Below are positions 52,786 to 61,801 of a DNA stretch of 64,000 nucleotides, in pieces (the first letter of the stretch is position 1; each line of letters opens with the position of its first letter). The DNA is from an uncultured Acetatifactor sp. (GTDB lineage Bacteria > Bacillota > Clostridia > Lachnospirales > Lachnospiraceae), in NCBI GenBank assembly GCA_910583845.1, contig CAJUAB010000003.1, positions 1 to 64,000 on the forward strand, given 5' to 3'. Under the pieces are notes generated by a model that made no database searches, was not told where the DNA came from, and worked only from the letters and a program-made list of their open reading frames with translations. The translations under genes and the position numbers were made by a program.

Positions 52786-53247
52786 TTACATAGGCTTTCC
52801 GCCGGAAAGAGTCTCCTGGATCGTGTCTATCATTCCGCGGGTGACCCTGATGTTGGCCCCGCCGGGATTGATGACGAATCCGTCGCACTGGCTGTCCGCT
52901 CTCTTTACCACAGACGCGAAATCCTGAAAGCCAAATACGAGAAGCTGCTGTTCCTCCCCCATGCTTTTCACCCATTTTTTAAGCTCCTGCACATCCGTGA
53001 ACCCCATAAAGTATCGCACACCCTCCCGGGTGCTGAGCATGGGAATCTGGATCTGGGCATCCGGCGCCATCCGCACCAGGCCGTTCTCATCTCTTTCCGG
53101 CTTCGGCGTCACCGTTGCCGGGGTGAGCAGATGCGCTTTCAGCAGTTCCTGTAGAAAAAAGTCCCTGTGCTTGGTGGAATTATCCGCCTTTAACAGTTCC
53201 ATGGCTCCCACCAGCATGGGGTTCTGAATCGCTTTGGGTTGTTCCAT
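52786..53247 (-). CDS. SseB-domain protein
   Basis: 153 residues from the ATG at 53247 (AGGGAGG upstream; the open frame to 53340 has no ribosome site). It fits the SseB N-terminal family: NPMLVGAMELLKADNSTKHRDFFLQELLKAHLLTP, then PMLSTREGVRYFMGFTDVQELKKW and DGFVINPGGANIRVTRGMI. Its function is unknown, although SseB-like domains often accompany signalling or enhanced-serine-sensitivity proteins. It precedes the regulator-kinase pair and may be cotranscribed. Confidence 0.8.
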   Translation of the reverse strand: MEQPKAIQNPMLVGAMELLKADNSTKHRDFFLQELLKAHLLTPATVTPKPERDENGLVRMAPDAQIQIPMLSTREGVRYFMGFTDVQELKKWVKSMGEEQQLLVFGFQDFASVVKRADSQCDGFVINPGGANIRVTRGMIDTIQETLSGGKPM

Positions 53248-53457
53248 AAGTACCTCCCTGGCCCCGGAGCTGTCGACTTTCATTCGCCGCGACGGGGCCG
53301 TATACAGAAAAAATGTCCTGCCAGCTCCTCTTTTGCGCAATAAACGGGGTACCGGAGAACATTTTATTCATATGTGCCCCGATCCATTCGCAAAAGTTCA
53401 GGATCTGATGCATTTATGCTGAAACAGGATTCCTGCCGTTTCCTTCTTTGCGGCGCT

Positions 53458-55791
53458 TCACAGGCGATTATAGTTGATCAGGCATCCCTTTTGTATAATC
53501 TGCCTCTCCTCGTCAGTCAGGTCGCCAAGCCTTAGCGTAAACTCCCGCAGACCAAAAGACTGCCCTTCCCCGGGCAAAGCGTCCTGGGACGGCTGCCTTT
53601 CCAGTATAACCACGTACGCCCTGATCTCTTCCGCTTTCTTCTCCACAGCGTCCCTGATACCCGGAATAAACAGATAATCCATATTGTGGAAGGGCAGTTC
53701 TCCCTCCTGAATCAGAAACGGCAGCATCCCCCAGTTGATCAGATTGGAACGATAACGCTTGGTAGCATACTCATGGGCGATATTGGCCCAGCCCCCCAGC
53801 ACCTTCTGGCAGCTGGCTGCCTGTTCCCTTGCGGAGCCGTCGCCGGGCTTGACCGCGAAAATCGTGGAGCCAAAGCCCGTGTTGGTGTGGTCAGCATCCG
53901 GGAACTGCTCCCTGATGGCGTTCATGACAGGTTTTACATCCGGATGGGCCTGGCAGGGATGTTGTCCCGCCATACGGGCCTTCTCCGCCTTCTGGATATC
54001 CTTGGCCCGTCCCACATAGGCCGGGTCCTTACGGGACAGGGCAAATTCCGCCAGTCCCAGGGGATTGGAGCGGTAGCTGGATGTCTCACCAGAGGGAATC
54101 AGTTCATCCGTGGTAGTCACAGGATCATGGATCTCGCTGACTACCCGCAGTACCAGATTCTCCGGCAGCGCGCCCATCTCCGGCCAGTCCTTGATATTGG
54201 GGCCCAGCACAATCTCTGCATCAGGGTCCGCCACGCCATGGGAGTCAAACACTCTGTTGGCGTAAATCTGGCTGTCAAAATGATATTTGTACCTGCCAAA
54301 TTCGCCGTCAAACTCCGTGGCAGGAGTCAGTACGCCCTGATTGGCCGCCGTGGCCGCAATGGAGCGGGCGTCCATCAGCGCCACAGAGGAAATCTGGCCA
54401 TTCTGCAGCTTGGAACCCTCCCTGTTAGGGAAATTCCGTGTGGAATGGCGGATACTGAACGCACGATTGGCAGGAGTGTCGCCCGCGCCGAAGCAGGGGC
54501 CGCAGAAAGCGGTCTTCATCACCGCGCCTGTCTCCAGAATGGCTGCCGCGCATCCGTTTTTGATCAGTTCCATATATACGGGCATGGAGGCCGGATACAC
54601 ACTCAGGGTAAAACCGTCGCTGCCGATGGTTCTGCCCTTTAAAATGTCCGCCGCCGCGCAGATATTCTCAAAGCCGCCGCCTGCGCAGCCCGCGATGATT
54701 CCCTGATCCACCAGGAATTTGCCGTTCTTTACCTTATCTTTCAGGCTGAAAGCCACGGCGCCATCCAGGCTCACCTGGGCCCGCTTCTCCGTCTCATCCA
54801 GAATATCCTCCAGATTCGCGTTCAGTTCCTCGATGGTGTAGGTATTGCTGGGGTGGAAAGGCATGGCAATCATAGGACGGACCTTGGATAAATCCACCTT
54901 GATCATACCGTCATAGTAAGCTGCCTCTCCCGGTGTCAGCCGCGTGTACTCTTCCTCTCTGCCATGAATCTGATAGAACTCCCTGATCCTGTCATCTGTC
55001 TGCCAGATCGATGACAGGCAGGTGGTCTCCGTGGTCATCACGTCCACGCCGATTCTGAAATCCGCGCTCAGAGAGGCCAGGCCGGGCCCCACAAACTCCA
55101 TCACTTTGTTCTTAACATAACCGTTGGCAAACACTGCACCTATGATCGCCAGCGCCACGTCCTGAGGGCCCACCCCCCTGACCGGCTCCCCTGTCAGGTA
55201 CACGCCCACCACACCGGGCATATTGATGTCATACGTCTGGCCCAGCAGCTGTTTCACCAGCTCCGGTCCCCCCTCGCCCACGGCCATGGTTCCCAGCGCG
55301 CCATAGCGGGTATGGGAGTCGGAACCTAAAATCATTCTTCCGCACCCGGCCAGCATCTCTCTGGCAAACTGGTGGATCACCGCCTGATGGGGAGGCACAT
55401 AGATACCGCCGTATTTTTTTGCGCAGGACAGGCCAAACATGTGGTCGTCCTCATTGATGGTGCCGCCCACCGCACACAGGGAATTGTGGCAGTTGGTAAG
55501 CACATAGGGAACCGGAAACTTTGTCAGGCCCGACGCCCTGGCCGTCTGTATAATTCCCACAAAAGTGATATCGTGGCTGGCCAGCTTGTCAAACTTGATT
55601 CTGAGTTTTTCCATATTTCCGGAGGTATTATGGCTCTGCAAAATACTGTAGGCAATGGTATTCTGGGCCGCCTCCTTTTTGGTGATATCTATGCCGGTCT
55701 TTGCCTTGACAGCAGCCTGGGCTTCCCCGCCGTCCGGAATGATCTCACTGCCGTGCAGCAGGTAAGCTCCCCCCTCCAGTAAAGTAACCAT
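53458..55791 (-). CDS. Aconitase-superfamily hydratase of unknown substrate (YbhJ-like)
   Basis: 777 residues. Aconitase signatures are present: GSDSHTRYGALG, a GCAGGGFENI segment at the first cluster-Cys position, TAFCGPCFGAGD supplying two cluster cysteines, and STRNFPNREG in the swivel-side region. The C-terminal domain contains KRYRSNLINWGMLPFL. The length fits the large aconitase-like hydratases such as E. coli YbhJ rather than LeuCD or AcnB. It should carry a [4Fe-4S] cluster. The gene is monocistronic, and its substrate cannot be deduced. Confidence 0.85.
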   Translation of the reverse strand: MVTLLEGGAYLLHGSEIIPDGGEAQAAVKAKTGIDITKKEAAQNTIAYSILQSHNTSGNMEKLRIKFDKLASHDITFVGIIQTARASGLTKFPVPYVLTNCHNSLCAVGGTINEDDHMFGLSCAKKYGGIYVPPHQAVIHQFAREMLAGCGRMILGSDSHTRYGALGTMAVGEGGPELVKQLLGQTYDINMPGVVGVYLTGEPVRGVGPQDVALAIIGAVFANGYVKNKVMEFVGPGLASLSADFRIGVDVMTTETTCLSSIWQTDDRIREFYQIHGREEEYTRLTPGEAAYYDGMIKVDLSKVRPMIAMPFHPSNTYTIEELNANLEDILDETEKRAQVSLDGAVAFSLKDKVKNGKFLVDQGIIAGCAGGGFENICAAADILKGRTIGSDGFTLSVYPASMPVYMELIKNGCAAAILETGAVMKTAFCGPCFGAGDTPANRAFSIRHSTRNFPNREGSKLQNGQISSVALMDARSIAATAANQGVLTPATEFDGEFGRYKYHFDSQIYANRVFDSHGVADPDAEIVLGPNIKDWPEMGALPENLVLRVVSEIHDPVTTTDELIPSGETSSYRSNPLGLAEFALSRKDPAYVGRAKDIQKAEKARMAGQHPCQAHPDVKPVMNAIREQFPDADHTNTGFGSTIFAVKPGDGSAREQAASCQKVLGGWANIAHEYATKRYRSNLINWGMLPFLIQEGELPFHNMDYLFIPGIRDAVEKKAEEIRAYVVILERQPSQDALPGEGQSFGLREFTLRLGDLTDEERQIIQKGCLINYNRL

Positions 55792-55820
55792 CTTGATTCC
55801 TCCTATATTAAATCACTGTG

Positions 55821-56009
55821 CCTTCGGCGCATATTGGAGAGACATCTTTCCTGATTAAAATCGCTGCGCAATGGCACTGAAGGGTGAAGTCCCTTCGGCG
55901 CATATTTGAGAGACATCTTTCCTGATTAAAATCGCTACGCGATGGCACTGAAGGGTGAAGTCCCTTCGGCGCATATTTGAGAGACATCTTTCATTCGAAA
56001 GAGATCTCA
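55821..56009. repeat. 71-bp tandem repeat (two full and one partial copy)
   Basis: Copies start at 55821, 55892 and 55963 with CCTTCGGCGCATATT, spaced exactly 71 bp. Each unit carries two small hairpins, GAAGGG/CCCTTC and ATCGC/GCGAT. The third copy diverges after about 45 bp. The array takes up about half of the 363-bp space between glgP and the hydratase gene; the rest shows no gene. An ORF across it is built from the repeat. Confidence 0.88.
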
Positions 56010-56154
56010 TGAAAGATGCTCTCGTGCGCCTTCGCGACTTCACCTGCCCGGCTGAATATTTTGAATGAACAAATGAACAACCGGACTGTTTATAGTTCCA
56101 TAGGTTATTGTCCGCCTGCCGGGAGAAAACCACCGGCGGCGCTTGAAAATTGTA

Positions 56155-58647
56155 TCACAATACTTTTACTTTGTCCAGATGCCAGATTTCGTCCACATAC
56201 TGCTGAATCGTCCTGTCGGAGGTGAACTTGCCGGAGCAGGCCACATTCAGGATGGCGCTCTTTGCCCAGCCCGCCTCGTCCCTGTAGGCTGCTTCCACTT
56301 TCTTCTGGGCCTGCGCGTATGCCTTGAAGTCTTTCAGAATAAAGTAGGTGTCCGCCCTGGAAGTGCTCTGGGTGTTCAGCAGCGAATTGTACAGATGCCG
56401 GAACATCTCCGTGTCATGGGAGTAGGTTCCGTTGATGAGCTGCATCAGTACTTTCCGGATATCCTGGTCGCTGTTGAAGATCTCCATGGGATTGTAACCG
56501 CCATGGTTCTCATAGTTAATGACCTCGTCGGAGGACAGACCGAAGATGAAGGCGTTCTCCTCCCCCACTTCCTCCACAATCTCCACATTGGCACCGTCCA
56601 TGGTGCCCAGCGTCAGCGCGCCGTTCAGCATGAATTTCATATTGCCGGTACCAGAAGCCTCCTTGCTGGCCGTGGAAATCTGCTCGGACACATCCGCCGC
56701 GGCAAAGATGATCTCCGCGTTGGATACATTGTAGTTCTCAATAAATACCACCTTGATCTTGCCGCCGATGGAAGCGTCGTTGTTGACCACGTCCGCCACG
56801 GAATTGATCAGTTTGATGGTCAGCTTGGCGTTGCGGTAGCCCGCCGCCGCCTTGGCACCAAAGATGAACGTCCTGGGATAGAACTCCATATCCGGGTGCT
56901 CCTTGATCTCGTTGTACAGATACATCACATGCAGAATGTTCAGCAGCTGTCTCTTGTACTCATGCAGGCGCTTCACCTGCACGTCAAAGATGGAGCGCGG
57001 ATCTACCTCCACACCGTTGTGCTCCAGGATGTATTTTGCCAGACGCACCTTATTCTGATACTTGATGTTCATAAATTCCTGCTGGGCCTTGGCGTCATCC
57101 GCATAGATTTTCAGACGCCCGATCTGAGGCAGGTCGGTGATCCATTCGTTGCCGATATGATCCGTCACCCAGTCTGCCAGAAGCGGATTGCCGTGCAGCA
57201 AAAAGCGCCTCTGGGTGATACCGTTGGTCTTATTGTTAAAGCGCTCCGGGAACATCTCATAAAAATCCCTGAGCTCCTGATTTTTCAGGATCTCGGTGTG
57301 CAGCTTCGCCACACCGTTCACCGAATAGCCGGAGACAATGGCCAGATGGGCCATCTTTACCTGTCCGTCATAGATAATCGCCATCTTGCGGATCTTTTCC
57401 TGTACATTCACGCCCGGCACATTGTTGTACTTCTTCTCGATCTCAATGATAAATCTGCGGTTGATCTCCTCCACAATCTGGTATATTCTGGGCAGCAGCC
57501 TGGAGAACAGTTCGATAGGCCACTTTTCCAGAGCCTCGGCCATGATGGTGTGGTTGGTGTAGGCGCAGGTCCTGGTGGTCACCGTCCAGGCCTCGTCCCA
57601 GGTCAGATAATACTCATCCATCAGAATCCGCATCAGTTCCGCAATGGCCACCGTGGGATGGGTATCGTTGAGCTGGAAAGTCACCTTCTCGTAAAATCTG
57701 CGGATATCGCTGTGGGTGCGCATATATTTCGCCACCGCCTCCTGCACGGAAGCGGAGATAAAGAAGTACTGCTGCTTTAAGCGCAGTTCCTTGCCCGCAT
57801 AGTGGTTGTCGTTGGGATAGAGCACCTCCACAATATTTCTCGCCAGATTTTCCTGCTCCACAGCCTTCTGATAATCGCCCTTGTCAAAGGAATCCAGCTG
57901 GAAGCACACCACCGGCTCCGCGTCCCAGATCCGCAGGGTATTCACGATATGGTTGCCATAACCAACGATGGGAAGATCGAAGGGAACGGCGTTGACGGAC
58001 TGATATCCCTCCTGGGAGAAATGTTCCCTGCCGTTCTCATCCCGGCTCACAGTCACATAGCCGCCGAATTTCACCTCTTTTTTGTACTCGGGGCGGCGCA
58101 GTTCAAAGGGATTGCCGTCCACCAGCCAGTTATCCGGCACTTCGATCTGATAGCCGTCCTTGATCTGCTGCTTGAACATACCGTAGCGGTAGCGGATGCC
58201 GCAGCCGTAGGCAGGGTATCCCAGGGTGGCCAGAGAGTCCAGGAAGCATGCCGCCAAACGGCCCAGACCGCCGTTGCCCAGCGCCGCGTCCGGCTCCTGG
58301 TCCTCCACCACATTCAGATCCAGGCCCAGTTCCTCCAGGGCCTCTTTGGCCTCCTTATAGGCCATCATGTTGATCAGATTGTTGCCCAGGGCGCGTCCCA
58401 TGAGAAACTCCATGGACAGATAGTACACGGTCTTGGCATCCTGCTTCTCGTAAGCCTTCTGGGTGTCCATCCAGTCCTCCACGATCTGGTCTTTTATAGC
58501 GTAGGAAACCGCCTGAAAAATCTGCTGGGGACTGGCCTCGTCCAGATTTTTGCGGTACAGGGTTTTTGTATTGTACTGCACACTTCTCTTAAAAAGCTCT
58601 TTGTCAAATTTCAGCTTCTTGGTGGTAGTGGTACTCGTCATGCTCAT
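56155..58647 (-). CDS. glgP: Glycogen/maltodextrin phosphorylase
   Basis: 830 residues from the ATG at 58647, placed by AGGAGAAGGAG. It contains the family segments YYLSMEFLMGRALGNNL, ALGNGGLGRLAACFLDSLATL, and the PLP site EASGTGNMKFMLNGALTLGTMDGANVEI. It splits alpha-1,4-glucans to glucose-1-phosphate in the cytosol. The full length is present. The extended frame to 58773 crosses an inverted repeat in the leader and is not used. Confidence 0.95.
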   Translation of the reverse strand: MSMTSTTTTKKLKFDKELFKRSVQYNTKTLYRKNLDEASPQQIFQAVSYAIKDQIVEDWMDTQKAYEKQDAKTVYYLSMEFLMGRALGNNLINMMAYKEAKEALEELGLDLNVVEDQEPDAALGNGGLGRLAACFLDSLATLGYPAYGCGIRYRYGMFKQQIKDGYQIEVPDNWLVDGNPFELRRPEYKKEVKFGGYVTVSRDENGREHFSQEGYQSVNAVPFDLPIVGYGNHIVNTLRIWDAEPVVCFQLDSFDKGDYQKAVEQENLARNIVEVLYPNDNHYAGKELRLKQQYFFISASVQEAVAKYMRTHSDIRRFYEKVTFQLNDTHPTVAIAELMRILMDEYYLTWDEAWTVTTRTCAYTNHTIMAEALEKWPIELFSRLLPRIYQIVEEINRRFIIEIEKKYNNVPGVNVQEKIRKMAIIYDGQVKMAHLAIVSGYSVNGVAKLHTEILKNQELRDFYEMFPERFNNKTNGITQRRFLLHGNPLLADWVTDHIGNEWITDLPQIGRLKIYADDAKAQQEFMNIKYQNKVRLAKYILEHNGVEVDPRSIFDVQVKRLHEYKRQLLNILHVMYLYNEIKEHPDMEFYPRTFIFGAKAAAGYRNAKLTIKLINSVADVVNNDASIGGKIKVVFIENYNVSNAEIIFAAADVSEQISTASKEASGTGNMKFMLNGALTLGTMDGANVEIVEEVGEENAFIFGLSSDEVINYENHGGYNPMEIFNSDQDIRKVLMQLINGTYSHDTEMFRHLYNSLLNTQSTSRADTYFILKDFKAYAQAQKKVEAAYRDEAGWAKSAILNVACSGKFTSDRTIQQYVDEIWHLDKVKVL

Positions 58648-58674
58648 TCTCCTTCTCCTTTTCTGCTTATGTTG

Positions 58675-58741
58675 CCACAGGCAATTGCGAAACTCTTCTT
58701 TTCCATATCCTCTGCAAAGAACGCTTCGCAATTGGCTGTGG
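58675..58741. repeat. Inverted repeat in the glgP leader
   Basis: CCACAGGCAATTGCGAA (58675-58691) and TTCGCAATTGGCTGTGG (58725-58741) are 17-bp arms with one mismatch and a 33-bp loop. It lies in the 5' leader between promoter and start codon, so it would be transcribed ahead of glgP. Confidence 0.7.
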
Positions 58742-58778
58742 AGTGGACAGATCTCTTCCGCACAAGTCTGCAAAACAT

Positions 58779-58806
58779 ATTATACCAAATGTTCCCGGCA
58801 ATGCAA
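58779..58806 (-). promoter_or_regulatory. Extended -10 promoter of glgP
   Basis: On the minus strand TTGCAT (58806-58801), 16 bp, TATAAT (58784-58779) with TGG directly before the -10. Confidence 0.6.
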
Positions 58807-58874
58807 CTGTTTTTCTCCGGCCCGGAAACTTTTATTCATGGGCAAAAACTTTTTTTGTCTTTCGGGTTCATTGA

Positions 58875-59324
58875 TTAAATACTTAAGTACAACTTTTTTG
58901 AATTAAGAAAATTTTCCACCTTTTCCATGCACTTTTCGCAGATTTCTCCATTCTTTTTCATTTGCCTGACAGTACACTCCCATATGATCAGACACTTGAT
59001 ACCGCCTGCTTTCAACTCTTCCTGCACAACTGCATCTCTGCGGATATTTGCATCAAACTTCCTGTTCCAAAAATCCTCATTGCTTTTGGGTATATATGCG
59101 TATTTACATTTTTCATGCCTGTGCCAATAACACCCATGAATGAATACCGCAGTATTATACTTTTTCAGGTATATATCGGGATGCCCTGATACCTGTTTTG
59201 AATTTATTCGATACCGGTACCCTCTGGAAAAAAGCAATTTTCTGAAATATACTTCCGGCTTAGTGCCCTTTGAGCGGATAGCCGCCATGTTCTTACTCCG
59301 CTGTTCCGATGTCACAGTATCCAT
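58875..59324 (-). CDS. vsr: Vsr very-short-patch mismatch endonuclease
   Basis: 149 residues from the ATG at 59324 (GAGAAAGG upstream). It has the family hallmarks: SKNMAAIRSKGTKPE, GHPDIYL with the catalytic Asp, VFIHGCYWHRHEKC with zinc and catalytic His/Cys, then WNRKFDANIRRD and LIIWECTVR. Vsr nicks T:G mismatches that arise when 5-methylcytosine deaminates and normally travels with a cytosine methyltransferase. Here it lies 51 bp after drmC in the same direction. Base composition is low like the DISARM genes. Confidence 0.93.
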   Translation of the reverse strand: MDTVTSEQRSKNMAAIRSKGTKPEVYFRKLLFSRGYRYRINSKQVSGHPDIYLKKYNTAVFIHGCYWHRHEKCKYAYIPKSNEDFWNRKFDANIRRDAVVQEELKAGGIKCLIIWECTVRQMKKNGEICEKCMEKVENFLNSKKLYLSI

Positions 59325-59375
59325 TTGCTTACCTTTCTCCACCACCCTGTTTTCAGGGAACAAATCTGTCCGACT

Positions 59376-60071
59376 TCAGTCAACAACCGGCAGAAAAACC
59401 TTCATACGCCTTAATTCCTTCAGTAATCCCTCTATCGTCCCCGCCTTGTCTGCCGACGTAATAAGAATCCCCATTTCAATATTCCCCTGCATACCATGAT
59501 AAGATAAATTTGCAGATGATACCAGGCTTGACACCCCATCCACTACGATCATCTTTGCATGAAGCGCCGCCATCCGGTCGGTTTCGGCTCTGTTATACTC
59601 ATACAGACGCAGATATTGTCCTCTGTATGACTTCACGCGCTGCAGCTGTTCCCCATGCTTTTCAACATCATTGACATACAGATTTACATACACACCGGTG
59701 GTGCTTTTCTGTATTATGCGGTCAAGCATACCGTCAAAATAGTCGGAGATGGAATACCCTGTAATTGTAATACTCCGACAGGCCTGCATGATCAATTGGC
59801 CAATTACAGCCTCCGTTCTTCTGGCTCTCAGTCTGAAACTTGTGGGAGCCGTAATCACCATCTCACACTTATCACCGGTATTACGAGAATAAGCTGTACA
59901 TACCAGACTGATAATGTCCATCAATCCTTTTTCATCCATATCCGGGAAACGCCTGCGAAGTTCCTGCATTGATCTCCCAAATGCAGGATTATCCGGTCTT
60001 TTCAGGTATTTCTCAAAATCATCTATCACGGTTTCTACGATAAGATCAATATTTATATCTGTATCCCACAT
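59376..60071 (-). CDS. drmC: DISARM protein DrmC (phospholipase D domain)
   Basis: 231 residues. The helical N-terminal half (about 1-85) is followed by a PLD-type domain with AALHAKMIVVDG (HxK) and SANLSYHGMQGNIEMGIL. This fits DrmC of DISARM. Its start lies inside the end of drmB (19-bp overlap), preceded by TGGAGAA. In DISARM, DrmC is the least essential core protein and its nuclease role is unresolved. Confidence 0.88.
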   Translation of the reverse strand: MWDTDINIDLIVETVIDDFEKYLKRPDNPAFGRSMQELRRRFPDMDEKGLMDIISLVCTAYSRNTGDKCEMVITAPTSFRLRARRTEAVIGQLIMQACRSITITGYSISDYFDGMLDRIIQKSTTGVYVNLYVNDVEKHGEQLQRVKSYRGQYLRLYEYNRAETDRMAALHAKMIVVDGVSSLVSSANLSYHGMQGNIEMGILITSADKAGTIEGLLKELRRMKVFLPVVD

Positions 60072-61801
60072 AATTCTCCAATCAGGTCTCTGAAAAAGCC
60101 CAGTTCTTCCCTTTCAGGAACCGGAACAACAAGCGCACGGTCGAGCATACGGTTTCCATTTTCACAGGCCGTTTCGGAAATCATTGTACAGGAATGACAT
60201 GCGGCTCCATTAATTCTGTCTTTCTGAGGCTTTTTCATAAAGCACTCCGGATCTGTTGTACAGGTCAAAGCATTCTGCAGCGCTTCCCGCAAAATAAAAA
60301 TGAATTTCTCCCAGTTGCCCAGTTCCACCAGACCTCCCAGTGACCCCTCCTTATCCGAGCTGCCGGTATAAATCATAATTCCGCACATCTTTTCATTGCT
60401 GTAAATACGCTCCTTCAAGGCGGCAGACGAATACCCTGACTGCATGGCCATTTCCTTAATCAACAGATGCGCCAGCGTATGTAACAGAACATACTCCGCA
60501 TCCCGCTCCTCATGCAGTGTCCATTCTTTTTCCCTACAGTATTCGGCATAAACCTGTTTATATTTTTCTGACAATCCGTTCACCGCAGGTCGCTGTTTCC
60601 AGGCATTTACCGCATCACGATTCAATTCAAGGAACACGCCCTCTCCATGCACTTCCACCGCCGGAAGCCAGGCATCTTTTCCTGAACCCTTATTCAGCTT
60701 ACAGATATGTTTTGGTTCATTCACCTCCGGTTCCGGTGCCTCCATCCGCATAAAGCCCAAAAGAACCATTACCTCTCGCAGACGATGAATCTTTACAAGT
60801 CTTGAAAACCAGGGTTTCAAAGCCGATTTAACAGGCACTTCTTCCGCCTGAAAATATTTATAGTCACGCTTAAATGCCAGATCATCATGATGAATAATTG
60901 CATTGTACTCCATCTCTTTGATTTCTACATATTCCTTTATTTTCTCTTTTATCCGAATGTATGCTTTAAGAAAATCATCCTCTGAAAAGCGATCCTTAAA
61001 ATAGCGTTCATATGCTTTATGCAGCCCCACATCACCAAAGTCGGCTTCATATGCCTCAATAGTCTGCAAATGATTACTTATAATGTCATTGATCGGGTCT
61101 GTCCAAGGAGGGATGGATATGGCACTCCTGATAACCGGGAAATATACATTGGACGCACCACGCTGTGAAGGAATTACCATCTTTTTGCATCGCTGGTTTC
61201 CTGCCCCCGGTCTGTGCGGATGATGACCGCGGCAGGTCAAACCCTCAAAATTTTCCTTTTGCATTGCCCCCGCCATCGTGCGCTTTGCTCCACAGCTGCA
61301 CATGACCCGCATTTCACTCAGGGAAGAGGTGTTACCGGTTGAAATCAATTCCATGCGCTCGTGACCAGGGCAGACGCCTCCACCATGTACCCACCACGAC
61401 CAGGGGAAATCCTCCATATGACCATCTTCACAGGCAAGAATAAACCTGGCTGGGTAAGCATCCCATCCACAATCCGGACATTTTGGCCCTTTGTCACGGA
61501 TATATTTATCTCTGTCAAAGCCATTGCGGATATCAAACAAACGATGGCAATGCTTGCACACATGGTAGTAAGGGAACGAAACTATGGGAATATCATCCCA
61601 GTCACTTGTCTGCGGTGACTTGAAATTATATACGCCAAGATAGCTTGCCAGGCGCAGATCAACAATGGTATTCCCCGTATTTTTCCAGTAATTGATATCC
61701 AACACCGTCACCGAATCATGCAGGGCATCCATAATAGCTCCAGGCCCATATGTGGTTATCAGCTGATTCGGTCGAACCTCACCCAGTTTATTCCAATTCA
61801 T
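60053..61801 (-). CDS. drmB: DISARM protein DrmB (DUF1998)
   Basis: 582 residues. The N-terminus VRPNQLITTYGPGAIMDAL is the hallmark of DrmB. Zinc-binding Cys pairs follow (CKHCHRLF, CPDCGWDA, CSCGAK), and the DUF1998 domain contains VLLHTLAHLLIKEMAMQSGYSSAALKERIY and a final ACHSC. DrmAB is the complex that binds and opens incoming phage DNA. The ATG overlaps the drmA stop by one base (TGATG). Confidence 0.93.
   Translation of the reverse strand: MNWNKLGEVRPNQLITTYGPGAIMDALHDSVTVLDINYWKNTGNTIVDLRLASYLGVYNFKSPQTSDWDDIPIVSFPYYHVCKHCHRLFDIRNGFDRDKYIRDKGPKCPDCGWDAYPARFILACEDGHMEDFPWSWWVHGGGVCPGHERMELISTGNTSSLSEMRVMCSCGAKRTMAGAMQKENFEGLTCRGHHPHRPGAGNQRCKKMVIPSQRGASNVYFPVIRSAISIPPWTDPINDIISNHLQTIEAYEADFGDVGLHKAYERYFKDRFSEDDFLKAYIRIKEKIKEYVEIKEMEYNAIIHHDDLAFKRDYKYFQAEEVPVKSALKPWFSRLVKIHRLREVMVLLGFMRMEAPEPEVNEPKHICKLNKGSGKDAWLPAVEVHGEGVFLELNRDAVNAWKQRPAVNGLSEKYKQVYAEYCREKEWTLHEERDAEYVLLHTLAHLLIKEMAMQSGYSSAALKERIYSNEKMCGIMIYTGSSDKEGSLGGLVELGNWEKFIFILREALQNALTCTTDPECFMKKPQKDRINGAACHSCTMISETACENGNRMLDRALVVPVPEREELGFFRDLIGELCGIQI

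Noticed and set aside
55855..56133. Minus-strand ORF across the 71-bp repeats
   Set aside because: The protein repeats arise from the DNA repeat; stems are preserved better than codons, and no start signal is seen.
56143..57780. 545-aa plus-strand ORF opposite glgP
   Set aside because: Shadow frame; glycogen phosphorylase motifs lie on the minus strand.
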